A DNA stretch of 17,800 nucleotides, taken from RGIG3528 sp964653855 (GTDB lineage Bacteria > Bacillota > Clostridia > Lachnospirales > Lachnospiraceae). The position numbers were made by a program, and so were the translations under genes. The DNA lies in NCBI GenBank assembly GCA_964653855.1, contig CAZZFV010000041.1, positions 1 to 17,800 of the forward strand. Direction: 5' to 3'. The notes beneath the pieces are model-generated. The model was given only the letters and a program-made list of their open reading frames with translations. It searched no databases and had not been told where the DNA came from. Below are positions 7,520-15,156 of this stretch, piece by piece. Position 1 is the stretch's first letter, and each line of letters begins with the position of its first letter.

Positions 7520-9205
7520 TTATGTATAAATCTTCCTTAAATCCTCTTTGCACTTCGCAAACTTTTCGCCGAGCACGGGATCGAGCTTTGTGCCGACGTC
7601 CTTCATAATGTCGTCAAATGCCGCATCAAACGGAACTTCCGTCTCGTTTATTTTTTCATCAAGCCTGTCGACAAAAGCAATGATTCTCGCTTCAAGCGGA
7701 ATTTCCTTTCCTTTTAGACCTGCCGGATACCCTGTGCCGTCCCAGTTTTCATGGTGATATGCCGCAATATTTACCGCTATGTTCACAAGTTTTCGGTCGT
7801 TCGCCTTTGCGAGAACTCTCCGCACAATACGCGCGCCTTCGGACGCATGAGTCTTCATCTTGGCCGCTTGCTCGGGAGTCCTGTTTTTCCCGGCACTCAT
7901 CACCGCATCGTCTATCGAAATCTTTCCGATATCGTGAAGCGGTGCGGCATTCATAACACGATTTAAGTACTCCCACGTGAATTCAAACGGCATCTCCGCG
8001 GTCAATCGTTCCGCAAAAATCTTTAAGCCTTCCGCAATTCTCTTTACATGCCCCGCAGAAAAAGGATCTCTGCTTGACACAAGCTCCGAAAGCCCGACAA
8101 TCAGCTTGTTTAACGTGTCCTCTATTTCCTCTTCCTTTTTCTTAACGTTTTCTTCAAGTTCACGGCTGTAAAGGGCATCCATCGCCTTTAATTTTTCTTC
8201 GACGGTCACATCGTTTAATTCGACATACGTGCCTTCTTTTTTACCGCGACTCGAAAACACGATATTGCTCATCCAAAGCTCGTATTTTTTGTCACCGATA
8301 TCGATGAGCCCCTTGTTTTCGCGAAAAGAATTTTCACCCGTATCTTCGTTTACCTTTTTTACGATTTCATTGTAAAACAACGAGTCGGAAGCACCCGGTC
8401 TTTCACCGACGCTTAAGTCCGCGATTTCGGGGAACAATTCCCTCGCGGTTTTGTTTGCGTTTATGAATCTGTTTTTCTTGTCAAAAACAATTACAATTTC
8501 ACTTAAATCATTGTTTGAGGAATCAAATATACACGACGGCAAATCATGCATGTCAACGTCTCTCATTCCCCACGCAAACGCGGCCGTCGCAAGCAAATAA
8601 ACCACGGAATTTAAATCAAACTCGATATTTAAGTGCCTGTCGAGCCAATATCCCGCTCCCACAAGTATCGAAAACAGCGCCATAATTCCGATAACCCTTA
8701 CGGAAATCTGATTCTTTTTGGATACCGCATAAGCGCAAAGTATCAAAAACGCCGCCACATAAACGATTATCATGAGCACGTAAAGCGCATGCAAAGGTCC
8801 GTAAGTTTTTTCGAGCACGGCCGAACTTCCCATTGTTTTGAGCGTCACCGTATCGTAATAAAGAGTCGTCTTCCCGGCGGTTGTCGCGAGCATTTCGATA
8901 ACAAGCGAATAAATCAGCATCGTGAGCGTCACGGGAATCGGAGGATTAAGTTTGCACGACTTCATCGCAATGATAAAGAGGAACGGAGGCAAAAAAGCCG
9001 CTCCGAAATACATAAGCGCGTTTCCGATAAGAGCCATGTCGAGTGTTTTTGAGATCGAAACCAAAAATTGTCCGTAGCTTCTTGTGAGAAGAACCACAAT
9101 CATAAAAACATACAGGCCGTTTTGGTATTCTTTTCTGAGTATTACATGAAGAAACGCAACTATGTTTACCAAAACCATAAGTCCGTAGAAAGCCGAAATA
9201 CTCAT
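7520..9205 (-). CDS. Membrane HD-GYP protein (second of a pair), putative cyclic-di-GMP phosphodiesterase
   Basis: The 561-residue protein has about seven membrane segments (roughly 4-214) resembling the 7TM input region of some histidine kinases. A PAS-like domain follows (about 228-335), then a coiled coil (about 340-372) and an HD-GYP domain (about 375-555). HD-GYP domains hydrolyse cyclic-di-GMP. The metal-ligand set looks complete: H386, H424-D425 in LHDIGKI, H453, H484-H485 in HHENWDGTGYP, and D513. Two places depart from the usual pattern: the Glu of the ExRDxxTxxH signature is Ser (SSRDPFSAGH), and the conserved run after the last Asp, seen as VFDALVSKRCYK in its neighbour, is replaced by RLDEKINETEVP. 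Activity is therefore less certain than for the upstream copy. Its ATG overlaps the previous stop by 4 nt (ATGA), so the two are probably translated together. The sensed signal is unknown. Confidence 0.87.
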   Translation of the reverse strand: MSISAFYGLMVLVNIVAFLHVILRKEYQNGLYVFMIVVLLTRSYGQFLVSISKTLDMALIGNALMYFGAAFLPPFLFIIAMKSCKLNPPIPVTLTMLIYSLVIEMLATTAGKTTLYYDTVTLKTMGSSAVLEKTYGPLHALYVLMIIVYVAAFLILCAYAVSKKNQISVRVIGIMALFSILVGAGYWLDRHLNIEFDLNSVVYLLATAAFAWGMRDVDMHDLPSCIFDSSNNDLSEIVIVFDKKNRFINANKTARELFPEIADLSVGERPGASDSLFYNEIVKKVNEDTGENSFRENKGLIDIGDKKYELWMSNIVFSSRGKKEGTYVELNDVTVEEKLKAMDALYSRELEENVKKKEEEIEDTLNKLIVGLSELVSSRDPFSAGHVKRIAEGLKIFAERLTAEMPFEFTWEYLNRVMNAAPLHDIGKISIDDAVMSAGKNRTPEQAAKMKTHASEGARIVRRVLAKANDRKLVNIAVNIAAYHHENWDGTGYPAGLKGKEIPLEARIIAFVDRLDEKINETEVPFDAAFDDIMKDVGTKLDPVLGEKFAKCKEDLRKIYT

Positions 9206-10923
9206 ACCCGTCCTCCCGCTTCAAGTGCATAGCCGTTGTAAAGGTCCTCGATCTCGGGGCGCAGCGTCAAAAATATCTGTCCGAGAGTCGGATCAAATTG
9301 GGTTCCTATCGAATCGTTTATTATATCAAATGCCGTGTCAAAGCTGTACGCGTCTTTGTAGCAGCGTTTGCTCACAAGTGCGTCAAAAACATCCGCAAGT
9401 GCCATGATGCGTGCCTCAAGCGGAATTTCCGTACCCGCAAGTCCCATCGGATATCCGTGTCCGCCGTAACGCTCATGGTGATATTCCGCAACATTTGCGG
9501 CGAGGTTCGCAAATTCCTCGTCTCCGAGACCGCCGAGCACCTTACGCACGATAACCGCACCGTAACGCGCATGCTGCTTCATTACGTCAAACTCTTCGGG
9601 CGTATACTTGCCCTGTTTTCTTAAAACCACATCCGGAACCGCAATTTTACCGAGGTCATGCATGGAAGACGCAATATTTAAGCGTCTCACAAAGTCCCTG
9701 TCGTTGATATAACCCATATCCCAAAGCTTTTTTGTAAAAATCTTCACTATGTCGCTCGCGCGCCTTACATGCTCGCCCGTCGACATGTCACGGCTCTCAA
9801 TCATGCACGCGATGCCGGTTATTACAGAGTGACGGAGTTCTTCAACCTTTTCCGTCTTTGCCTGAATGTCGCGCTCCAGTCGCTCACGGTAATTTAGGAG
9901 CATTTCCGCATAACGCTCTTCGTCGGAAATATCCGTAACCTTAAGCAAATATCCGTTTATAATTTTTCCCGAATACGTTTTTACAAGCTTCTTTTCTACC
10001 TTTAAAGTTTTTCCTTTAACCTTGATTTTGTTTACCGTAAGGCGCCCGTCTTCCAAAAAAGGCAAATAAACGTTTTCGTAAAAAAGCGTGAGTTTCTTGT
10101 CGGAAACAGACGAATCTATTCCGAATTCCCTGGTCTCCGGGAAAAACTCATGCATTCTTTCGTTTACGACGGTAATTCTTTGATGCTTGTCAAACACGAT
10201 ATATCCGTTTTCCTGTTCGAGCATGGCGACGTCAATAAGCGACCTGTCCATATCAAGAAGATTTACGCGTCTGAACTGGAACGTAAACACGGTCACAGCC
10301 ATAGTCATCGCAAACGGCACAAAACTCACGGGAGAATCAAAAATGCGCTCGGCAAAATAAACAACAAGCACGCTCGCCCAGGAGGCAACATAAATAACCG
10401 CCGTCTTGTTTCTGAACGCGCGCCTGTTTTTTATCGATTTCACAAGAAGCCTTATTGAAAAAGCCATATAAGCAAGAAGATAAATATAATAGAAAATATG
10501 CAAAAAACCGTATTCCTTTTTTAATACGGCGACGTTACCCACAGTTTCAAAAGTTACGTTTTTATAATACCAGTCGTTGTAGCCCGGGGTCCATGCCATC
10601 AAAAGAACAACGCCCCCGAGTGCCGCAAGAATCAAATAATCACGCCTTTTAAGCTTTAGGCGGCAAAGTTCCGCGCCCATGCGGTTTGTGACAACGGGGA
10701 GAAGACATCCGGCAATATATGTAAGCTTGTTTCCGAGAATCGCGGTATATAAGTCATCCGTACTTGCGACGATTATGAATCCGATTACGGCAACTATCGT
10801 AACATATGTCATAAGCATATGATATACGCTTCTGTTTCTTTTTCCCGCACAAATATTAAACTGTTCCAAAAGAAGCAGCAAAAGACAGACATATAAAAGT
10901 ATTTTGTAAATCCCGTACAGCAT
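9202..10923 (-). CDS. Membrane HD-GYP cyclic-di-GMP phosphodiesterase (first of a pair)
   Basis: The 573-residue protein has the same layout as the next gene: about seven membrane segments (roughly 5-215), a PAS-like domain (about 232-335), a short coiled coil (about 336-368) and an HD-GYP domain (about 370-560). All expected metal ligands are visible: H385, H422-D423 in MHDLGKI, H451, H482-H483 and D511, plus the ESRD signature and SKRCYK after the last Asp. The GYP motif reads HHERYGGHGYP, with Gly where Asp is common. It should degrade cyclic-di-GMP in response to a membrane signal. The extracytoplasmic parts of both copies share a motif ending in YGxLH, so they are paralogs. A GGGAGA binding site lies just before the ATG. 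The 164 bp separating it from pepT holds no terminator and no convincing promoter, so its transcription start is unclear. Confidence 0.92.
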   Translation of the reverse strand: MLYGIYKILLYVCLLLLLLEQFNICAGKRNRSVYHMLMTYVTIVAVIGFIIVASTDDLYTAILGNKLTYIAGCLLPVVTNRMGAELCRLKLKRRDYLILAALGGVVLLMAWTPGYNDWYYKNVTFETVGNVAVLKKEYGFLHIFYYIYLLAYMAFSIRLLVKSIKNRRAFRNKTAVIYVASWASVLVVYFAERIFDSPVSFVPFAMTMAVTVFTFQFRRVNLLDMDRSLIDVAMLEQENGYIVFDKHQRITVVNERMHEFFPETREFGIDSSVSDKKLTLFYENVYLPFLEDGRLTVNKIKVKGKTLKVEKKLVKTYSGKIINGYLLKVTDISDEERYAEMLLNYRERLERDIQAKTEKVEELRHSVITGIACMIESRDMSTGEHVRRASDIVKIFTKKLWDMGYINDRDFVRRLNIASSMHDLGKIAVPDVVLRKQGKYTPEEFDVMKQHARYGAVIVRKVLGGLGDEEFANLAANVAEYHHERYGGHGYPMGLAGTEIPLEARIMALADVFDALVSKRCYKDAYSFDTAFDIINDSIGTQFDPTLGQIFLTLRPEIEDLYNGYALEAGGRV

Positions 10924-11087
10924 ATCTTGTCTCCCATTTAACCGAAAATTCTTAAAATTCCCTTATCAAGACTCTTCACAAATCCCAATCGTTACCGAGA
11001 TTGATATTACCGAATACAATAAAATTTCTTTTAAATCCGTTCCCCTTTTACGATGTTACTTATTTACGATATTGCCCAAACTTCCGA

Positions 11088-12308
11088 TTATTTTTTGATA
11101 ACCTTGGATGCAAGCCCCACAAGCACTTGCATACACTTTTCCATAGCGCCGACCGACGCATACTCGTGCCTCGAGTGGTAATTTCCGCCGCCCGTGCAAA
11201 GGTTGGGGCACGGAAGTCCCATAAACGAGAGTCTTGCGCCGTCCGTACCGCCCCTGATCGCGCATACCTTCGGTGTGATCCCCAAATCTTCCATTACTTC
11301 CTTTACGTTATCTATTAAGAAGATATTCGGCTCGATCATCTCACGCATGTTGCTGTAAGAATCCTTGATTTCAACATTTACCGTTCCCGCACCGTAAAGT
11401 GAATTTATGTATTCTGCCGCACGAGCAGCCTCATCCTTCTTTTTTTGAAGGAGATTTTTGTCGTGATCTCTCAAAATATATTGCATAACGGTATGCTCGC
11501 AATTTCCCGTGATACTTGTCAGATGGTGGAAGCCTTCGTACCCTTCCGTGTGCTCCGGAACCTCGTTTGCGGGAAGAAGCGAATCATACTTCATCGCAAT
11601 CGTCATCGAATTTTTCATTGTATTTTTTGCGGAGCCCGGATGTGTGCTGAGCCCGTTTACCGTAACCGTAAGAGAAGCGGCGTTAAAATTTTCGTATTCG
11701 ATTTCACCGAGCGCACCGCCGTCAACCGTGTAGGCATAATCTGCTCCGAATCCCTGAACGTCAAAGAAATCCGTTCCCCGCCCCACTTCTTCGTCGGGAG
11801 TAAATGCGATGCAAATTTTTCCGTGAGGAATTTCGGGGTGGGATATCATATATTCTGCCATTCCCATTATTTCGGCGACCCCCGCCTTGTCATCGGCACC
11901 GAGAAGCGTTGTGCCGTCGGTAACGATTAAATCGTCGCCCTTTCTGTTAATAAGATCCGGATATTCTGCGGGTGTCATCCGAATTCCGAGTGCCTCGTTT
12001 AATGTAACCGTCCCGCCGTCATAATTTTTTATCACTCTCGGCTTTACGTTTTCGCCCGAAACCGCATCACTCGTGTCCATATGCGCTATAAATCCGATTG
12101 CGGCAGCATCGGTATTCCCCGGGATTTCCGCATAAACATAACAATTGTCGCTTAAGCGGACGTTTTTAGCACCTATTTCCTTAAGCTCGTCAAAAAGAAT
12201 TTTTGCGAGATCAAATTGCTTTTTTGTACTCGGAACCTGCTCGCAATCTTCCGCCGACTGCGTATCGATTTTTACATATCTTAAAAAACGTTCAAGTACA
12301 CTTTGCAT
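11088..12308 (-). CDS. pepT: Peptidase T (tripeptide aminopeptidase)
   Basis: PepT is a cytosolic dizinc aminopeptidase of family M20B that removes the N-terminal residue of tripeptides, completing the breakdown of imported or internal peptides. The 406-residue length is typical. The metal and catalytic residues sit where the family has them: H76 and D78 in AHMDTSD, D139-D140 in GADDKAG, the general base E173 and ligand E174 in DEEVGRGTD, D196 in VDGG, and a C-terminal His in NYHSRHEY. A GAGGAG binding site lies 9 nt before the ATG. The gene follows the ABC unit by 72 bp, with no terminator that I can recognise, so it may be co-transcribed with it, but a separate weak promoter cannot be excluded. 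The following 164 bp gap (10924-11087) shows only AT-rich sequence with short direct repeats. Confidence 0.96.
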   Translation of the reverse strand: MQSVLERFLRYVKIDTQSAEDCEQVPSTKKQFDLAKILFDELKEIGAKNVRLSDNCYVYAEIPGNTDAAAIGFIAHMDTSDAVSGENVKPRVIKNYDGGTVTLNEALGIRMTPAEYPDLINRKGDDLIVTDGTTLLGADDKAGVAEIMGMAEYMISHPEIPHGKICIAFTPDEEVGRGTDFFDVQGFGADYAYTVDGGALGEIEYENFNAASLTVTVNGLSTHPGSAKNTMKNSMTIAMKYDSLLPANEVPEHTEGYEGFHHLTSITGNCEHTVMQYILRDHDKNLLQKKKDEAARAAEYINSLYGAGTVNVEIKDSYSNMREMIEPNIFLIDNVKEVMEDLGITPKVCAIRGGTDGARLSFMGLPCPNLCTGGGNYHSRHEYASVGAMEKCMQVLVGLASKVIKK

Positions 12309-12380
12309 AATTTTTTTCTCCTCTTACTTTAACCTTTTCTTAAATTTATTCTTTCGTCTTTTTTGCGAGGCATATACAAT

Positions 12381-14594
12381 TCATGCAATTTCCGAATCGT
12401 TTTTCGTTTTTTGCATCGTAAGCTGTGCCATTACAAGATTATAATATATTCCCTTTTGCTCCATCAGCTCGTTGTGCGTTCCGACTTCTTTTATATGATG
12501 TCCGTCGATTACAACAAGGCGGTCGGCATTTTTGAGAGTCGAAAGTCTGTGAGCTATCGCAAACGTGGTCTTGCCGTGCGTGAGGCGGTTTAACGCCGTC
12601 TGGATAAGATACTCGCTCTCCGTGTCAAGGCTTGCCGTCGCTTCGTCAAGTATCAAAATACGCGGATCGTTGAGAATCGCACGCGCAATCGCGATACGCT
12701 GGCGTTCGCCACCCGAAAGATTGTATCCCTTTTCGCCCACATACGTGTTGTAGCCGTCGGGCGTTTTACAGATAAAATCATGCGCATTCGCCATTTTTGC
12801 GGCTTTTATAACTTCCGTAACGGTTGCGTTCGGGCGCGCATAACGAATGTTATTCAAAATCGTTCCCGAAAAAAGGAAAGTCTCCTGAAGCACCACACCT
12901 ATCTGCGAATGGTATTTCTTTAATTGTATATCTTTTATGTTGATGCCGTCAACAAGTATCTCACCGGAATCCACATCATATAGGTGCATTACAAGATTTA
13001 TGAGCGTCGATTTTCCCGTTCCGCTTGCACCCACAAGACCTATCATCTCGCCCGCCTTGATTTTCAAATTGATATTTTCAAGCACGGGTTCATAGGTTTT
13101 GTATCCGAATGTGACGTCGCGAAACTCGATATCGCCCTTTATGTCGTGATCAAGCGCAAGCTCAGAATCCACAATCTTCGGCTCCTCATGCATAACATCG
13201 CTTATTCTCTCGACGCTTGTCACAAAGTTTGTGTAAAGTCTCGGAAGATTCGTAAGCCAGTCGACATTACTGTAAAGGAAGCCCGTATACGTGATAAATT
13301 GCGTAAGTTCACCTATTGTCTTTGTGCCCCAAAGCACCTGTTTGCCGCCGTAATAAGTTACAAAATAAACGCCCACTCCCATGAAAAATTGCAAAAGCGG
13401 AAAGAACACCGCCCAGAAGCTTTCGTTTTTACATTGTATTTCCGCAAATTCTTCGGCAGTTTTGTTGAAGTGCTCCGACTCTTCCTTTTCCTTTCCGTAC
13501 GATTTTACGACCGCCATGCCGGACAAAACGTCACGAAGGTTACTGTTTACCTTATCGTCTTTCGTGTATTGCATATGAAAGCGTCTGTGGACATTGTGAT
13601 GAAAAGCCGCGGAAATCGCCCACGAAATCGGCATAAATATAAAGGAAATAAGCGTAAGCTTTACGTCCATCGTAAACATATACACAATGACGCACGCCAA
13701 AATTATGATAACGGTAAAGAGGTTGCAAAAAGCTTCCCCCATAAAATCGCTGATTCGCTGTGTGTCACGCGTGATCCTGTTCATAAGATCGCCCGGTTTT
13801 CTGTCGTCCACAAACGAAAGCGACAATTTTTGAATTTTTTCGTGAAGCTTTCCTCTTATGTCCATGCTGATAACGGAGCCGAGCTTCGAACACGAATAGC
13901 TTTTAAGCAAATTCACTATAATTATGAGAACATTCGCAAAAAGCATGGCAAGAAGAAACATAAGAGCGCTTTTCATCGTTCCGTTCTCGTTTGTGAGAAC
14001 GCCGTCGATAAGCCGTTTTTGAATTTCCGGCGTAATAAGCGTCGCACCCGAAACAAGAAGCATAAGCACAAATATATATATAAATTTAAATTTATAGGGA
14101 GCCGTCATTTTTAAGATGTCAAAAACCAGCCCCTGCTTTTTCTTTGCGCAATGCGGGCACTCACGTGTCCCGGGGAGCACTCTGCCGCATTTTACACACA
14201 CCTTTTCGTATTCGTGACTTTCGACGGTTTCCGTTTTTCCTTCAATCAAATACCTGCATCCTTTTGCGATATATGCATATCTTGACTGATGACGTGCGCT
14301 GTAACGGCAAATTAAAACAGAATCTTGTTCCGATCCGCCTTTCGGAATTCCGTACAAAATTCCGCACGAAATCCTTACCTCGTTTTTTATTGTATCAAAA
14401 TCCGAAAGCAAATATTCTTTTTGCGCTTTATTGTCGCAACAAAGATAAATTTGCTTTTTCGTAACCACCAAGTGAGCATCTTTTATAATTTTACCGTCTT
14501 CCCCGATATCATAGGGAACGGCATAAACCACATCTTCACTTTTTATGCCGAGTGCCGTATAAACATTTTTCGGCAAATCATATTTAAGCAGCAT
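12381..14594 (-). CDS. ABC exporter half-transporter with N-terminal soluble domain and zinc ribbon
   Basis: This 737-residue type IV (exporter-fold) half-transporter has an unusual front end. Residues 1-125 form a soluble beta-rich domain, perhaps PH-like. A four-cysteine ribbon follows at C133, C136, C146 and C149. The six-helix membrane domain runs about 170-460 and the nucleotide-binding domain about 485-725, with Walker A GASGTGKS (522-529), signature LSGGERQ (626-632), Walker B ILILDE (646-651) and H-loop H682. All ATPase motifs are intact. It lies 9 nt after the DUF1854 gene, with its binding site (GGGAG) overlapping that gene's stop region. With the other exporter of this unit it could form a heterodimer. 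Database names I recall link ABC proteins of this set to cyanophycin metabolism; nothing here proves that, and the substrate is unknown. Peptide or lipid export are alternatives. Confidence 0.9.
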   Translation of the reverse strand: MLLKYDLPKNVYTALGIKSEDVVYAVPYDIGEDGKIIKDAHLVVTKKQIYLCCDNKAQKEYLLSDFDTIKNEVRISCGILYGIPKGGSEQDSVLICRYSARHQSRYAYIAKGCRYLIEGKTETVESHEYEKVCVKCGRVLPGTRECPHCAKKKQGLVFDILKMTAPYKFKFIYIFVLMLLVSGATLITPEIQKRLIDGVLTNENGTMKSALMFLLAMLFANVLIIIVNLLKSYSCSKLGSVISMDIRGKLHEKIQKLSLSFVDDRKPGDLMNRITRDTQRISDFMGEAFCNLFTVIIILACVIVYMFTMDVKLTLISFIFMPISWAISAAFHHNVHRRFHMQYTKDDKVNSNLRDVLSGMAVVKSYGKEKEESEHFNKTAEEFAEIQCKNESFWAVFFPLLQFFMGVGVYFVTYYGGKQVLWGTKTIGELTQFITYTGFLYSNVDWLTNLPRLYTNFVTSVERISDVMHEEPKIVDSELALDHDIKGDIEFRDVTFGYKTYEPVLENINLKIKAGEMIGLVGASGTGKSTLINLVMHLYDVDSGEILVDGINIKDIQLKKYHSQIGVVLQETFLFSGTILNNIRYARPNATVTEVIKAAKMANAHDFICKTPDGYNTYVGEKGYNLSGGERQRIAIARAILNDPRILILDEATASLDTESEYLIQTALNRLTHGKTTFAIAHRLSTLKNADRLVVIDGHHIKEVGTHNELMEQKGIYYNLVMAQLTMQKTKNDSEIA

Positions 14595-14603
14595 ACTTTC
14601 TCC

Positions 14604-15149
14604 CTACAAAAACAAATCAAGCTTCTTTCTTTCATGCGGTGTAAGCTTTGTGATATCGGGTATCTCAAAGCGGTTTTCGTCAAGATCCGTAATCAAAATT
14701 CTCGTTTCCGTAAGATGCACAACATTGTTTCCGCCCATACGTATCGCAAATTTGCATTCGCCTCTGTCGGTTATTACATCAAAATATCCGTATCCGTATT
14801 CGTCCTTCACGCTTATGATTTTGGTGATAACGGGCGTAAAATAGCGGATTTCCAATTGTTCGTTCAGCATTTCGCGGGTTTCCGCGCTCACCTCGCTCAT
14901 ATCCTCGATAAATCCGATTTCCTTTGAATGTTCGCCCGTTGTCCTTATCGATATAAAACGATCGGGGTCGGTAAACGGAAACATTCTCACAACATTTACG
15001 CGTCCGTATGTTTCATCACCCGTTTTTAACGAAACAAAGCCGCCCTTCGTGCGTGTAAACACAGCGTTTTTATCGGTAAGAACGTTGATTTTAAGCATTT
15101 CTTCCGTTTCTTTTTCCATTTCGGCAAGATCAAATTCTTTGTCTTCCAT
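14604..15149 (-). CDS. DUF1854 family protein, partner of the flanking ABC exporters
   Basis: This 181-residue soluble protein has no signal peptide or membrane segment. It matches what I know of DUF1854: a VRMFPFTDPDRFISI stretch near 53-68, EIGFIEDMSE near 77, YFTPVITKI near 103, DRGECKF near 128, and the closing ITDLDENRFEIPDITKL before a Leu-rich end. The start at 15149 is chosen because AGGA sits 4 nt before it and the previous stop is 7 nt upstream; the frame stays open further, into the exporter gene, with no support. Its biochemical role is not established. Its fixed position between two ABC genes suggests a regulatory or substrate-handling subunit of the transporter. In other bacteria, proteins of this family are annotated as associated with cyanophycin metabolism (from memory), but no cyanophycin synthetase or cyanophycinase is in this window. 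Confidence 0.87.
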   Translation of the reverse strand: MEDKEFDLAEMEKETEEMLKINVLTDKNAVFTRTKGGFVSLKTGDETYGRVNVVRMFPFTDPDRFISIRTTGEHSKEIGFIEDMSEVSAETREMLNEQLEIRYFTPVITKIISVKDEYGYGYFDVITDRGECKFAIRMGGNNVVHLTETRILITDLDENRFEIPDITKLTPHERKKLDLFL

Positions 15150-15156
15150 ATAATCC

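Noticed and set aside
10924..11087. Possible terminator or small RNA between pepT and the HD-GYP genes
   Set aside because: Only short direct repeats (ATCGTAAA twice, TCGGTAA twice) are present. There is no stable hairpin with a T run and no clear promoter pair.
12984..14114. Plus-strand reading frame of about 376 codons antisense to the second ABC exporter
   Set aside because: The product is full of Lys, Arg and His with no domain, and the opposite strand encodes an intact exporter. Other plus-strand frames in the window are similar shadows.
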